In this document: piece by piece, positions 36,995-49,250 of the stretch
Layout of the letters: each line of letters starts with the position of its first letter
Position numbering within the stretch: the first letter of the stretch is position 1
Assembly (NCBI RefSeq): GCF_030272615.1
Contig: NC_081407.1
Coordinates: 435,026,730 to 435,090,729 of the forward strand
From: Cryptomeria japonica
Lineage: Eukaryota; Streptophyta; Pinopsida; Cupressales; Cupressaceae
Length of the DNA: 64,000 nucleotides
Direction: 5' to 3'
Notes under the pieces: generated by a model
Told to the model about the DNA's origin: nothing
The model's input: only the letters and a program-made list of their open reading frames with translations
The model's database searches: none
Position numbers and translations under genes: made by a program

Positions 36995-38343
36995 TGATGG
37001 TATGATGAAAGAATAAGTATCTGATAGATTACTGAGAGGGGGGGGAGGTGAATCAGTAAACTGAAAAACTTATACAAGCTTCTCAAACTCAAACTCAATC
37101 ACACAAAGTAAACTTATCACTGTCAAGATCGATACTCATAAGAATACTCAACATCAATTGGTTAACTATTATACCAAATTGATAGTTAACGTCATTCAAC
37201 TTGTAAACATCAACACACTTCATCTCTCCATGATTCCAGTTATCATGCCTTATCAAAAGTTAATCAAATCAACAAATAAGATCATAACCATAAAAACATT
37301 CACCACATGACACAAATGTTTATACATGGAAAACCCAAATAGGTAAAAACCATGGTGAGATAAGACTCACAAAATAGCTATCTGAACTCTTTTGAAGTTT
37401 GCCCTGTTAGGAGACAAGCCTGTTAAAGCTTTTACAATAAGTCCTGTTAAGAATTGATCATGTTAGGAATCACTAGGTTAAGGGATTTTACAAATGCCTT
37501 GATAAAAAGAAAATACCCTATTAGGAGTAACTTTGGTATAGGATTTGAGAATCCAAGCTAATGGACCACCTTGTTAGAGGATTTAAGAAGTAACCAAGCT
37601 TGTTAGAGCTTACCCGATTAGGGGATTTCAATTCTATTGTAATTGTTAGAAGAAAATAGGTTTTTCTTGATCTATCTGAATAGCACTACATTTGCTTGAT
37701 CAGATCCTTTTAAGCTTCAATCTGCCTTTACTCAAACTGCAGATTCATTCTCTAGTTAGGCAACCATACACTCAACTAATTTCTTCCAACACCTTTTACA
37801 TAACAACTTCATCAACCTTAAATATAAATCAATTAGGTTGGTAACACAACAAAAACCTAATTCTCTCATAGAGATTACAAACAAGTCGATACAAGTGTGA
37901 CCGTTGGATTTACATAACAATCTATACACATTCTTCAAAAAAATTCCAACCGCTCCATGATCACTGCTTCATCGGACTTGTAACTCATCACACACTTTGC
38001 ATTAGATACAATCCACTTTTCTCATTCCCAAGAAAATCAAACAAACAAATGATCCATTACCGCTCAATCATTGATAAACCAACATAACCATTTCAACAAA
38101 CTTAATCGGTTAGGTTTTAACAAAAACAACTGGTAGGGTTTACCGGTTACATAACATAGAAAGGGTTTAACCTTATACACTAGTTTACTGGTTTACAACA
38201 TCTTCCACAAATCTCTTCCTACCAGTTACCAGATAATATTAACAATAACAATATCAGTAATATCATAAATACCATTACCGGTTCAATTGACATCAATGAC
38301 AACATAACATATCATTAATGCAATCTCCATGCAAATGCCAACA
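36995..38343 (-). mobile_element. Element F, right (5') LTR
   Basis: The LTR of about 1,349 bp runs from TGATGGTATGATG to ATGCCAACA and pairs with 31086-32466 to give a 7.26-kb element. The hairpins lie at 37325-37370; here the first stem reads CATGG/CCATG, still paired, where the other LTR has CGTGG/CCACG. Confidence 0.92.
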
Positions 38344-38348
38344 AAAAT

Positions 38349-38421
38349 TTGGTATGGCAGATTCTAAACTGGTAAGTACTCCTATGGTTACAAGTGATAA
38401 ATTGATAAGAAAAGATGAATC
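38349..38421 (+). pseudogene. Element C RT continuation between F and G
   Basis: Seventy-three bases encode FGMADSKLVSTPMVTSDKL and RKDES, the copia RT segment after ELLKK. It proves that F and G both lie inside C. Confidence 0.92.
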
Positions 38422-39640
38422 TGTTAGATAGTTCAGATAACCAAAAGACAACTGAGAGGGGGGGGTGAATCAGTTGTCACGGATTACAAGAACATTCAAT
38501 AATTAAAATTTTAATATTGGAACCCAAAACAATAATACCAGAATAGTACTTAATCCAATTAAGCATAAACAATAATCACGGAATAAAATCCATCCACACA
38601 ACACCAAGATTTGTACGTGGAATACCCAGTAAAGGGAAAAACCACAGGGGGAAGCCTACCCATAGTTAGTTAATAAATATGCAGTAAGTATGTGAATTTC
38701 AATGAAGGGGCCTTCACTTGCAGGAATTCCAATAGCTTAGAGCACACTACTCATCACAAAAGGAGCCTCACTGACTACATATAAATCCAGACTACAATTC
38801 AGAGAAGTGTTGAACTACAAAAGATAGCATCTCCTATGCCAGAGTACAGTTTCGGTTAAGCTCAATACCGAAGGACTAAATCCTCTTACATAAAACCAAT
38901 TCGATCTCCAATGATCAACCAACTCCTCTGCCTGAATGATTTTACATTATTCGCACATTACATTCCTTGACCATGACCTCTTACATTAACCATGATGATC
39001 TACAATGAGATCTTACATCTATTTATACAAACCCTCGACCATAAACAATCAAGTCGGCCACCAGACAATAAACTGATTACATAATTACAAACCATGTTGG
39101 CCTTAGACCAAACAAATAATATCAACACATAAGACATCCCAAAAATACATCAATAGGTCTTATCCACATTTTACATTAAAGCCAATGCATAACCTAGATC
39201 AACCGAGACCAAGTATAGGTCCACACGCTTCAACAATGATCTCCAAATGCCAAGTCCCAAACATGATCACCAACATCATCCTGAAACGCCATTAGAAGCT
39301 ACACCAATGCCACTTATGCAATTCATCAACTATCTCCATCAAAATCTATGTCGGTGAAACCCTTGCTGGAACCAGAAACTAATCTTCTAAGCAAGTAGGA
39401 TAGCATCCAATCACCAGACCAAAACCAACTGACCAAATATGAGTATAAGTATAATGAACAAGCCAATTCCATCACTAGATTATACTGGAGCCTATCAGAT
39501 CATAACGGATCTAAGTTAACCAGAAACCACTCATCCTACCAGGACTAGAAGGGTGTCGATAAAGCATCCAAATAGCTAGTGTTGACATCAATGACAAAAC
39601 ATCAATGCAACACAAAATCAACTCTACCAAATGGCCAACA
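38422..39640 (-). mobile_element. Solo LTR G, same family as element C, opposite strand
   Basis: The 1,219-bp segment starts TGTTAGATAGTTCAGATAACC and ends AAATGGCCAACA. Its reverse complement aligns end to end with the C LTRs. Flanks GAATC (38417-38421) and AAATA (39641-39645) match at three of five bases, but deleting the LTR and one copy restores the C reading frame (RKDES-T-LVN), so it is an aged target duplication. No internal region remains. Confidence 0.9.
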
Positions 39641-39645
39641 AAATA

Positions 39646-40326
39646 TACACTAGTAAATCCTATAAGATACAAATCTATGATTGGAGGTTTGATATATTTG
39701 ACTCAGACTATGCCTGACATAATGAATGTTGTTTGTATTGCATCTAGATATCAAAGAGATCCTAGATAAAATCATGAGAGTGCAGTGAAAAGAATTTTTA
39801 GATACTTACAAGATACATCTGAATATGGTTTGTGGTACTCTAAGGATGATGACTTTACTCTATGTGCATATACAGATGTAGATTGGGCTGACCAGAAAAG
39901 TACTTCTGGTGGAGCTTTCTTTCTTGGAAAGAAGTTGGTTTCATGGATCAACAAGAAACAATCATGTACTTCTTTATCTACTACTGAAGTTGAATATGTT
40001 GTTGCTACTACTAACTGTACACAAGTTCTATGGATGAAGTAAATGTTGAAGGATATCAAAGTGCATTGCATTGGACCGATAGTTATTCACTATGAGAACT
40101 CTGTCGCTATAGACACATCAAAGAATCTGATATTTTACTCTACGAAAAAGAACATATCTATCAAGTATAAGATTCTCAAGGATAAGGTCGAAGAAAATCA
40201 AGTTAGATTGGTTTATGTTAACACTAAAAAGCAGATTGCAGATATTTTCACTAAACCTTTTCCTAAGGAATCATTTGAGTACCTGAGAGACAGATTAGGG
40301 GTTTCTACCCCTCCGACAGAGAACTG
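39646..40326 (+). pseudogene. Element C RT end and RNase H
   Basis: The frame resumes with VNPIRYKSMIGGLIYLTQT (about 39655), then AVKRIFRYLQDTSEYGLWY (39780), AYTDVDWADQKST (39870), INKKQSCTSLSTTEVEY (39950) and DIFTKPFPKESFEYLRDRL (about 40240-40300). A stop at about 40040 splits it. Purine runs AGGGGGAG near 40490-40500 and 40540 precede the final polypurine tract AAATGGGGAGAT at 40681-40692. Confidence 0.9.
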
Positions 40327-40692
40327 ATTGATGTTATTTGGCACCCATTTGGTATGCATTATCAGAGATATTATTCATTCCAGGATTGATTTGGGGATGC
40401 TACTGCTCAAGGGGAGTAGTTAGCCTTGTGATTTGGTGGTTTTTGTTTTTTCTTTGATATTTTTGTCAAATTTCTGGCATTGATGTCAAAGGGGGAGAGA
40501 TATAGGTGAAAAATAGAGCTTTGTAGAGATATCATTCACAGGGGGAGTTTGTTCTTTGTTTCAAAACTTCATTGCTATATCTTTATGTGGGAGATTGTTG
40601 GTTGTCTTCCATTGGGGGAGAATTGTTTGGCATTTCTTGGCACTTGGATGTTTTTCACATCTAGTGTTGCCATCAATGCCAAATGGGGAGAT
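40327..40692 (+). other. Element C 3' untranslated region and polypurine tract
   Basis: The stretch between the RNase H stop and the 3' LTR contains three G-rich purine tracts (near 40410, 40490 and 40540) and the LTR-adjacent tract AAATGGGGAGAT (40681-40692). No protein is seen. Confidence 0.75.
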
Positions 40693-41939
40693 TGTTTTCC
40701 ATTTGGAGGAATTGATTATGTGTTGCATTGATGTTTTTTCACTTATGTCAAGACTAGTTATTTCGGTTGCTTTATCGGTATCCTTTTGGTCTCGGTAGGA
40801 TGTTTGGTTTCTGGTTGGATAGGATCATCATGATCTGGTATGTTTGGGTTATGGAATTAACTTATTCATGCTACTCAAATTTATGGTCAGTCAGTTGGTT
40901 TTGGATTTGGTGATTGGATGCTATCTTGTATTCTGGCAACCTTGGTTTGTTGTTGTGGTGAGGGTTTCACCGGTAGAGCTTTGATGAAGATCTTTGATGT
41001 TATGCTTAAGTGGTATTGGTGTAGCTTCTAGTGGAGACTCAAGATGCTAATGGTGATCATGTTCGAGACTTAGTTGATTGGGATCATTGATTTGGTGTGT
41101 GTGGACCTATATTGGGTCTCGGTATTATCTAGGTTATGGACCAACTTAATGTAACATGTGGATTGGGCCTCTTGATGTGTTTTCAAGATGTCTTATGGGT
41201 TGGATATTATTTGTTTGGTCTCTGGCTGACATGTTTTGTAATTGTGTAATTGTTTTATTGTTTGGTGGCCAACCTTATTGTTTGTGGTTGAGGGTTTGTA
41301 AATATGATGTAAGATCTCATTGTAGATAAAAAGAAAAAAGATATAGGAAAGGGATATGGATATGTAATAGGAGCAAATAATGTAATAATCATTTAGGCAG
41401 AGGATTTGGTCAATCATTGGTGATCGAGTTAGGTTTATGTAAGAGGATTTAGTCCTTTGGAATTGAGCTTAATCGGAACTGTATTCACGAATAGGAGATT
41501 CTATCTTTGCAGTTCATTCTTTCCTCCGGATTGTACTCTGGATTTCTATGTAGTCACTGAAACTCCTTTTGTGATGAGAGGTGTGCTCTAGGTTGTTGGC
41601 CTTCCTGCAAGTGCAGGCCCCTCAATTGTAATTCACATACTTACTATAGAAGTATTATTTGATTGTGGATAGGCCTACCACCGTGGTTTTTCCCTTTACC
41701 AGGTTTTCCATGTACAAATCTTGGTGTCATGTGGATGGTATTTATTCTCTTATTCTTGTTTATGCTTAATTGGTTTATCTGCTATTTTGGTATTTGGTTT
41801 GTGCATTACAGTATTGATCTTTTGGGCTTCGGTATTAAAGTAACTTTAATTTCTTAAGGTTCCGATAATCTAGTGACAACTGATTCACCCCCCCCCCCCC
41901 CCCTCTTAGTTGTCTTCCGGTTATTTGAATTGTCTAACA
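40693..41939 (+). mobile_element. Element C, right (3') LTR
   Basis: The LTR of 1,247 bp runs from TGTTTTCCATTTGG to TTGTCTAACA. A run of 16 C lies at about 41888-41903, where the left LTR has five. The TATA seen in the left copy is missing two bases. C without its nested insertions is about 7.0 kb. Confidence 0.92.
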
Positions 41940-41944
41940 TTTTT

Positions 41945-44000
41945 CTCCACCTTTTCAGCAGTCTCCAAAAACATGATAAGAGAAGACATGTGTAACTAAA
42001 TTGCATCCTTGAGAGAACACAACTATTTCTTATATGCACAAGGTATAGTTGTGAATGGAGATGACATATCTTGGTTCTAACAACACAATCGTTGTCCTTG
42101 TATACATCAAACGGATTGGCTAAATTAGTGATCTATGACTCAATTGAGTCAATTTTTTCCTTGAATTTCTTGGTGGCATCAAGCCATCTTAAACAATAAT
42201 GATACAACCAAACAACATCTTCAATGCACATTTTGAGATTCTTCATGTAAGCTTTTGATTTGTGATGTGCCTTTGCACATTTCCCAATCATCTTAATATA
42301 CAAATTCTTCAGTATCTTATCTTTTGAAGTGAGTTCCATATCTTCACTCTTCTCAATAGCTTTACCATCAATATCTTTTGAAGCAATATATTCAGCTAGC
42401 TTTTCCACTAAGACTTCTAGAAGCAAATCTACAACATCATTAGGAAACAATTTGTTCTAGATCAGATAGGCAAAAAATTCATGTTTAATAATCTCCTGAT
42501 CATATGTTGGTACCACAAGGTAAAAACCACCTATAGTTCTTAGTCCATCACGATGCTCAATCATATCTAATACTTTATGTACCTCAAGAGGATCTCCCCT
42601 AGAATATATAGGGGAAGACCTTTTCCTCTTCCACAACTTTCTTTTCTTCATCATCTTTCTTTGGTTCATCTTCTTCACTTTCTACAATTATAGTTTCTAT
42701 CACTTTCTCCTTGATAGAATGCACCTATTCAGATTTCATCAACTTGGAAGTAGGTTGCATGTGAGAAGAAGAAGCATCTAGAGATGTAGTAGATAATGTT
42801 TAGTTCTCTTAATACTTAAATTATTCTCTTTTGAGGACATGCCCACCTTTTTTTGTAGTCTCGTCCCTCCAATATGTACACAATTACCTATAATTTAATC
42901 AAAAGTCCCAAACCCTTCTTTACATCGATCCTTAGGAAATTTGAGAAGAACTTCTAGAATTTACTTGCATTCATGTCTAATGATTACATAGGAAAGTTTG
43001 GTAACCCATGAAATCTAAGGTTCTACTTCTTCTATGAAGCAATTGTCCTTATCGACCATGAAGGTAATCTCATTTTTTATAAATTTCTACAATCCTCGGT
43101 GGAACCTTGTTTTTAATGATCATCTCCTTTCACAGATCCATGAAAAAAATATAGCAGATTGTCTTACTATCCTTCACATTATCTAAGTAGTTTTTGATCT
43201 GAGCACCAATAGATATATTTTTTCTCCATACAATATTACTTTTACTAGGAAATGCATTCAAGAAATAAAATATTAGGAAAACAATAAGAGATCCATACCG
43301 AAAGGGGTACATTTCTTCCTTTGTCCATTGAATATTATCCTTAAATTAAAGTCTCAAGAGTTCACACAAATGAAAATCTCTTTTCTTCCTTTATCATTTG
43401 ATGAGTGACATATATGGTCATAGAGGATTAATATCCCTCTCTATTTCTGAAGTAAACCTTGTATGGAATACCCACCATTGCGTGTCTTACACTGAGATCA
43501 ATAATGTTTTCAATTTGAAGTACTCTTTTATTAGATACAACCCTAGTTACCTTGTGACAACTTCATTTTTTACTGATTTCATAACCAAAACCTCTCTGGT
43601 GGACCATGAACCAGTTACATTACTTAGGGCATCTTTGGTAATTAGATATGGTTCATTTAGCCTTATGGAATCCTCATGATTTTTTCTCAATGCAACCCTT
43701 ACCACATCTTCTTTGTGAAACACTGAGAAAATTTTCCAAGCATCTAGCTTCTAAAAACCCTAGGATAGCATATTTTGGCTTAAGCTTCTACATACTATCA
43801 ACCAAATGGATTCTGTTGAAATTACTTATATTGCTATGATCATATTTTTCCAAAGAAACATGAATGCAATTGTGAATATTATCCTTATAAATTATTTTAG
43901 TGAGAACAAGAGGGAAAGCACCAATAGGGTCTTCCTCTGTGGGTTTAAATGGAAACTTCTTAAAAATAAGTCAGGGTTCATCCATAATGCTCACAATTCT
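41945..44000 (-). pseudogene. Element E ORF2, main part (unknown conserved protein)
   Basis: The minus strand can be followed from MDEP (about 43995) through FKPTEEDPIGAFPLVLTK, KKLDAWKIFSVFHKED (about 43750), PYLITKDALSNVTG (about 43645), a partly hydrophobic stretch with FPSKSNIVWRKNISIGAQI (43260-43200), NEITFMVDKDNCFIEEVEP, KEGFGTFD and IIGNCVHIGG, an acidic linker, and 182 codons in one frame (42678-42133) with a single stop. That last part has GDPLEVHKVLDMIEHRDG, KMIGKCAKAHHKSKAYMK and LRWLDATKKFKEKIDSIES. Frames must be changed a few times. No known domain is recognised. Matches to B and I ORF2 are given under findings. It is cut by C at 41944. Confidence 0.6.
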
Positions 44001-44233
44001 AGAATTTTCTATTGAAAAACCAAGTTACAAGAAATACCTCTATAAAAACAATTTTTCTTAGTTTCATTGAAATTTGCATCCAAGAGCTCCTCAAATTCGC
44101 AAGTGACCATAATAAACTCAAAAAGCCAATATATATTCTTTGTTCCTACCCACTTAGGGTTTTGTTGTCTTAAATGTATTTTATCGTTATAACACAAAAT
44201 TTGATACTCTATTTTGTTGCCAACTACAAACAA

Positions 44234-44238
44234 TACTC
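44234..44238. repeat. Target site duplication of element I (TACTC / TAGTC)
   Basis: TACTC at 44234-44238 matches TAGTC at 51744-51748 in four of five bases. Element I therefore inserted between ORF1 and ORF2 of E. Confidence 0.85.
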
Positions 44239-45398
44239 TAATGGACTTGAAAATCACTGAGAGGGAGGGTGGTGAATCAGTGACACCAAATAAAACACTG
44301 CTTCAAACACTAACCGGTAGATGAACTTAACCAAGCATTTAAACAAAATACATGCTATCCAAAATGATATAACAACATCCACATAAAGTAAAGCATCCAC
44401 CATAACACAAGTGTTTATACATGGAAAACCCAAATAGGCAAAAACCACAGTGAGATGGAACTCACAAGTTAACTATCTGCAGTAATAGATAACTAATCGG
44501 TTAAGGTCTTACAAAGTGCTCTACTAGGAGAAAATATTGTTAGAGATCCCAAGCTTGATTAGAAGCTTATACCCTATTAAAAGTACTACCCTATTAGGAG
44601 TAACCTCGACAGAGGATTTGAGAATCCAAACTAATGGATCACCTTGTAAGAGGATTTGTACAATGAAGCTTGTTAGAGCTTACCCGGTTAGGGGATTTGA
44701 TTTTGTTGTAACGGTTAGAAAACAACAAGAATGGTTTGATCTATTATGAGTAGCACAATACTTGCTTGATCAAATCATTCTAAGTACATTCAACACTGCT
44801 CTTCTTCTTAACACTTATCTCTCTTCAACAAAAGCGTTGACTCTTTATGCATATCAGTATTCACATAATCTCCTCTTCTATATTAGTTTCAAATGATTCA
44901 CTAAGATGTCTTTAAATAGACATTCAAATCTTATGTTGGCCTTAGGAAATCAAAACACAATTTCCTAGGTGCAATGTATCTAGACAAGTAATCATAATTC
45001 ATCACAAAAATGACTGCCAAGAAAATGGTGTCGGTAACTCATCACAAAAATGACTGCCAAGAAAATGGTCCTGGTAACTCATCACAAAATTAGATACCGG
45101 TTAGAATAGTCAATACCGGTTGGAACAAAACATGTGAACCATTATCCTGGAACCTTCTGCTTGATCTCCATCTTCATCTTCATCTTCATTTTGATGCGGA
45201 CTTAGTGTAGCCATAGGTTATCTCTTAAGCACATACCGGTTGACACAAAGTACCGATTAGAGATAATCCTTAAACATACTGGTTGACAGTGTAAACCAAT
45301 TTAAGTTACACTGGTAGTCAATGTAATCATATGTGTGTGAGAGTGTTTCATCAATGGCAATAGGTGATGAATACATTATAATCATCATCAAGCCAACA
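44239..45398 (-). mobile_element. Element I (pol-less LTR element), left (3') LTR
   Basis: The LTR of about 1,160 bp starts TAATGGACTTG (partner TGATGGACTTG) and ends CAAGCCAACA. The minus strand polypurine tract AAAGGGGGAGAT follows at 45399-45410. Hairpins lie at 44420-44465. From about 44480 to 44720 it shares with the element F LTR the phrases CCTATTAGGAGTAACCTCG, GAGGATTTGAGAATCCAA and GTTAGAGCTTACC. A 55-bp near-tandem duplication (AACTCATCACAAAAATGACTGCC...) lies at about 44995-45080. Confidence 0.92.
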
Positions 45399-45657
45399 AT
45401 CTCCCCCTTTGGCATTGATGGCAACACTTAGAAATTTTTTGAGTAATACAATACCGCTAAGTGTGCATAAACAACATATTTACACATGTACTCGTACTCC
45501 CCCTTAATGCATGCATAAATACAAAATTTTCAAAAACACACATACATATTATTACTCCCCCTTTGACAACAATGCCAAAATGACAAAGTAAAATATATAC
45601 ATATATATAGAAAATCTGTATCAAAGTCTTGAGCATATATTACAACTTAAAAAAATA

Positions 45658-48600
45658 TCATGCATTGGCTAATCTCATAAAAATATCATTGAAGTTCTGC
45701 TTCATCTGTGATAAAGCATTTTCCCATGATTCTAGTATGTTAGAAATATACTCAGATGTAGACATCAACTGGGAATGGAATTCTTCCATTGAGTCTAGCG
45801 TGTAGGTTTCAGGAGTAGCAAGAATAGCTTCTACATTGGAGTAGGCTCTCTGAAGAATGTCAACATGTGAGGTGAGCTGACTCTTGAGCTCTTTTAGAGA
45901 TCAGAGTCTCTTAGCCTTCTCATTGTCATTCTTGTTCAATCTGTCATGCAAATAATCTACAGATAGGTTAAAGGCATGAATGGAGTCCTGGAGTGGGACA
46001 TATGCCTTGCATAACCTTTCCATTTCTTACCCGGTTTCAAGTTGACTCTTAGAAATGTCAGATTAGAAGAAAGAAACATTGGAGGTAGAGGCAAGATACT
46101 TTCCCCCAGATTCAATAGCTTTCTTTAACACACTTCCATTATGAGATAAAGTCATTTTGCCACTTTCAATGTTCTTTGCCAGTTTATCTCCATATTTCTT
46201 CTTGTGAATCTTCTCAGCAGACATTTGAGCAACATCTTCAAGCGACTTGATTTGATTAGATGCATCTATAACTAACTGACCAAGTTTGTTGATGGGTGTA
46301 GGAAGATGTGCAACAGTTGCTTCTGGTAGTAAACCAGATAAAACTTCTACTACATTCTGGATTGTCTCTACTTCAATCCTTTGCTCTTTCAGTCTCTTCT
46401 TGTGTGCTCGAGATTGCATAACATTAGCAATCTTTATAATTTCAGATGCGCTCAAAGTGTTCATATCGATAGGTCCTGAAATACTTAAAGAATCATCATC
46501 ATCATCTTCAAGTAGCTTCTGCTTCACCGGTTCAGGGGGTACACTCTTAATGATAGCTCTTTCTGTGTTCTGCTCTATTGTCTCTTCAGGTAACTGAGTG
46601 ACAACTTTCTCAGTAGACTCCTTTTGAGTATTTTCAATGACTGGTGGAGATTGGGGTTTCTCCAGTTCTTCTGTTGCTGGTTCATTGTCCACTTTTAGTT
46701 GAATACCCGATTGATCAACTAATGAAACCTGTACTTTAGTGATTGTAGGAGGATCCATATTTGGTGCAGTGATGTCTCCAGATAGGTCTACTGTGTTCTG
46801 AAAATCTTCATCAACAAGAATAATAGAATCATCCTTCTTCTTGATTGGATAGACTATGTCAGCTTGAACAATCTCCTCTTCATCCATTTCCGGTCAAGGA
46901 ACATCATCTGTAGTATTATCCTTATTGCTAGAGTGGACAACTTCTTCCCTCTTTTTGATTACATAGGCTAGTTGATGTGTCTTAGTCTCAACAACTACCC
47001 TTTTTGCATTAAGAAGCTTCAATCTTCTCATTTTAAAATCAAAATATACTTTGTATTGCTCAACTAAAGCACTAATTCCATCTGAGGATAAATTGGAAAA
47101 ATATTGTACAAATATTTCATCAATAATCTTCTTTTCCAATTAAATTGCTTCCTCCCATTTATCTAAAAGAGTATTATACAAAGAGATTGAAATATCTTTT
47201 TCCAAGTCATGCAGAAATCTATTATAATGACCCAAATAAGTTATTACTTGTTGAATTACTTGCTTCTGCTCATCTTCAGTGAAAGAATCAAAATATTCTT
47301 TGACATTGTCAAACCTATTTCTTCCTAATGTCTTCATTGTTCTCTCAAAAACTGCGTCAGGTTTGTAGGTAGCAATATCTATAGGTGTAGTTGCCTTTGG
47401 CACTACCTTTACCTTCTTGGGTGTTCTGTTGGTTGCTTTTTCCTTCTTTGGTTCTTCTTCGAAATCTGTACCCTCAGACTCTGGTTGCAAAATCAATTTC
47501 CGATTTCTCTTCTTTGGTGCACTCTCCTTCTTTACATATACTTTAGTTGTCAGTTCCTTTTTGGTTAGGACACTCCGAGTCACCCTTGTGGTCTTTTTCA
47601 CAGGAGACCTTTCATCAAACTTCTTTTTCTTTCCTTTCACATTAGCTACAGGTGCAGTACCGGTTTCTGTTGGTGCAACTTGGACTACCACAATGTCCAA
47701 TTTTGCCTATTGTTTATCTTTAGGCGATGCTAATAGGGTATTAGCATAGCCGACCAGTAAATCATGATTAACCTCATAGCTCATATCTTCCATCTCTTCC
47801 TCTCTAGGCTCAATTTCTTGCATCAAGCAAAATTCAGTGGTAACAGTGAAGACTGTGTCTTTTGCAAAGTATTTTACCACATCTTCAAGTAACCTCATTC
47901 TCATGCTCATCTTTTTCTGAAATTCATTAAAATACTTGTTCAAGTTAGTTGAAAAAGTATTTTGCATAGCCTTGATGTTGTTCTTGATATGTGCATTGAC
48001 CGGTAGGTCTTTTAACCATTCAATGTCTCCTATACCTGATAGGAAGTTCTGAAAATAGAAAAATAACCCCGCTAATAGCTGACCATATTTGAACTTTTAA
48101 GTGTTGTCCTTCTTAAGGGATTGCAAATTTTGAAATAATTGCACTCTGACGGCTTCACAAATATCATAATTTGCATTATCAACAACCATTCTATGTGTTG
48201 TATGAATTGTTGCAGATGGAACACTGTTAAGTCTATTGGAGTAAAATATCTGGTAGCCTATCACCATTGTTGCTAGTTTCACTGTAGGGTCTCTAATATT
48301 GTTGATAGAAAAAGCACACTTATTGGGTGTAGAATCGGTTAACTTGAAGACAGTATCCTTTGAAATTATTCTTAACACAGGAATTTCACCGGTTGAGAAA
48401 TAACCTATTACAGCCTTAATAGCTTCCTTGGTTGTTGTGTGGGTCCTCTCCAAATACATATTCTCTCCGTGCACTTGACTCAAAATTATTCTAATGTGTT
48501 CTTCCTCAAAATCTTCAAGAAAGTAGGCAACATTATGAAAACCTTTTTCAAAAACCCTAGCATATTTTGTTTCAATCTTTTCGCTCTTATCATAGAGTGA

Positions 48601-48798
48601 TTTCAGCTGTGTGTAAATGTGTAATGTTCCTAAATATTCTATCTTGCAATCTATATAGCTAGGCAAGTCACCTTTGACCACAACACTGCTCGGGACTTGC
48701 GATAATGCATTATGAGACATAATTAGATCTCCCTTTAGAGCTTCCTCAGGCTCAACAGTGATCATCAACCTCTATACAGACTTAGAAGTAGATGCCAT
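45658..48798 (-). pseudogene. Element I ORF2: 1,046-codon unknown protein with eight stop codons
   Basis: One reading frame runs from ATG at 48796-48798 (MASTSKSV) to TGA at 45658-45660. It is broken only by single in-frame stops near 48774 and at 48097, 47707, 47140, 46894, 46063, 46027 and 45901; no frameshift is needed. Residues 1-240 look globular. About 370-430 is very basic (GKKKKFDERSPVKKTTRVTR, a candidate nuclear localisation signal). About 470-640 is helical, and about 640-800 acidic and low-complexity (EDDDDDS at about 770). The final 250 residues are helical with coiled-coil character. No protease, RT or integrase motif is present, and I recognise no family. It follows ORF1 by about 450 bases and ends 260 bases before the polypurine tract. 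Confidence 0.75.
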
Positions 48799-49250
48799 TC
48801 TAGATAAACAAGTTTCGAAGTGGTATACTCAAAGAAATACCTTGTATCTTGCACGTTGCTCCGTTTCCCAGTTGAAATGTCCAAATGCACACCTATTCGC
48901 CTCTCTACAACTTTCGATTCAACTTGATTTCTCTAAACACAAAACGATTTGCCAATTGGCAACAAGACAATCTTTTTTTGCTTTGCAATCGCTTCAAATT
49001 TCTTTTTTTGAAAGAGTTAGGGTAAAAAAGATAGAGTAAAACTTACTTTTATCCCTTTTTATCAACTGTAATAAATGCTCACACTTTAGGTTACAAACCC
49101 TAATTTCACTTCTTAAGTGAAATACTGGTTGATAACACGTCAACAAAAAAGTCACCAAAATTCAAGATTCAAAAAAAACTTTCGCGCTCATTTTAAAAGG
49201 GGTCTGGAGATATTTTACCGTTAAGCTCCCCTTAGCCATGTTAAACTGGC

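Noticed and set aside
42133-42678. Two minus-strand open frames taken at first for a host gene
   Set aside because: They share one frame with a single stop, lie inside element E, and match element B in order.
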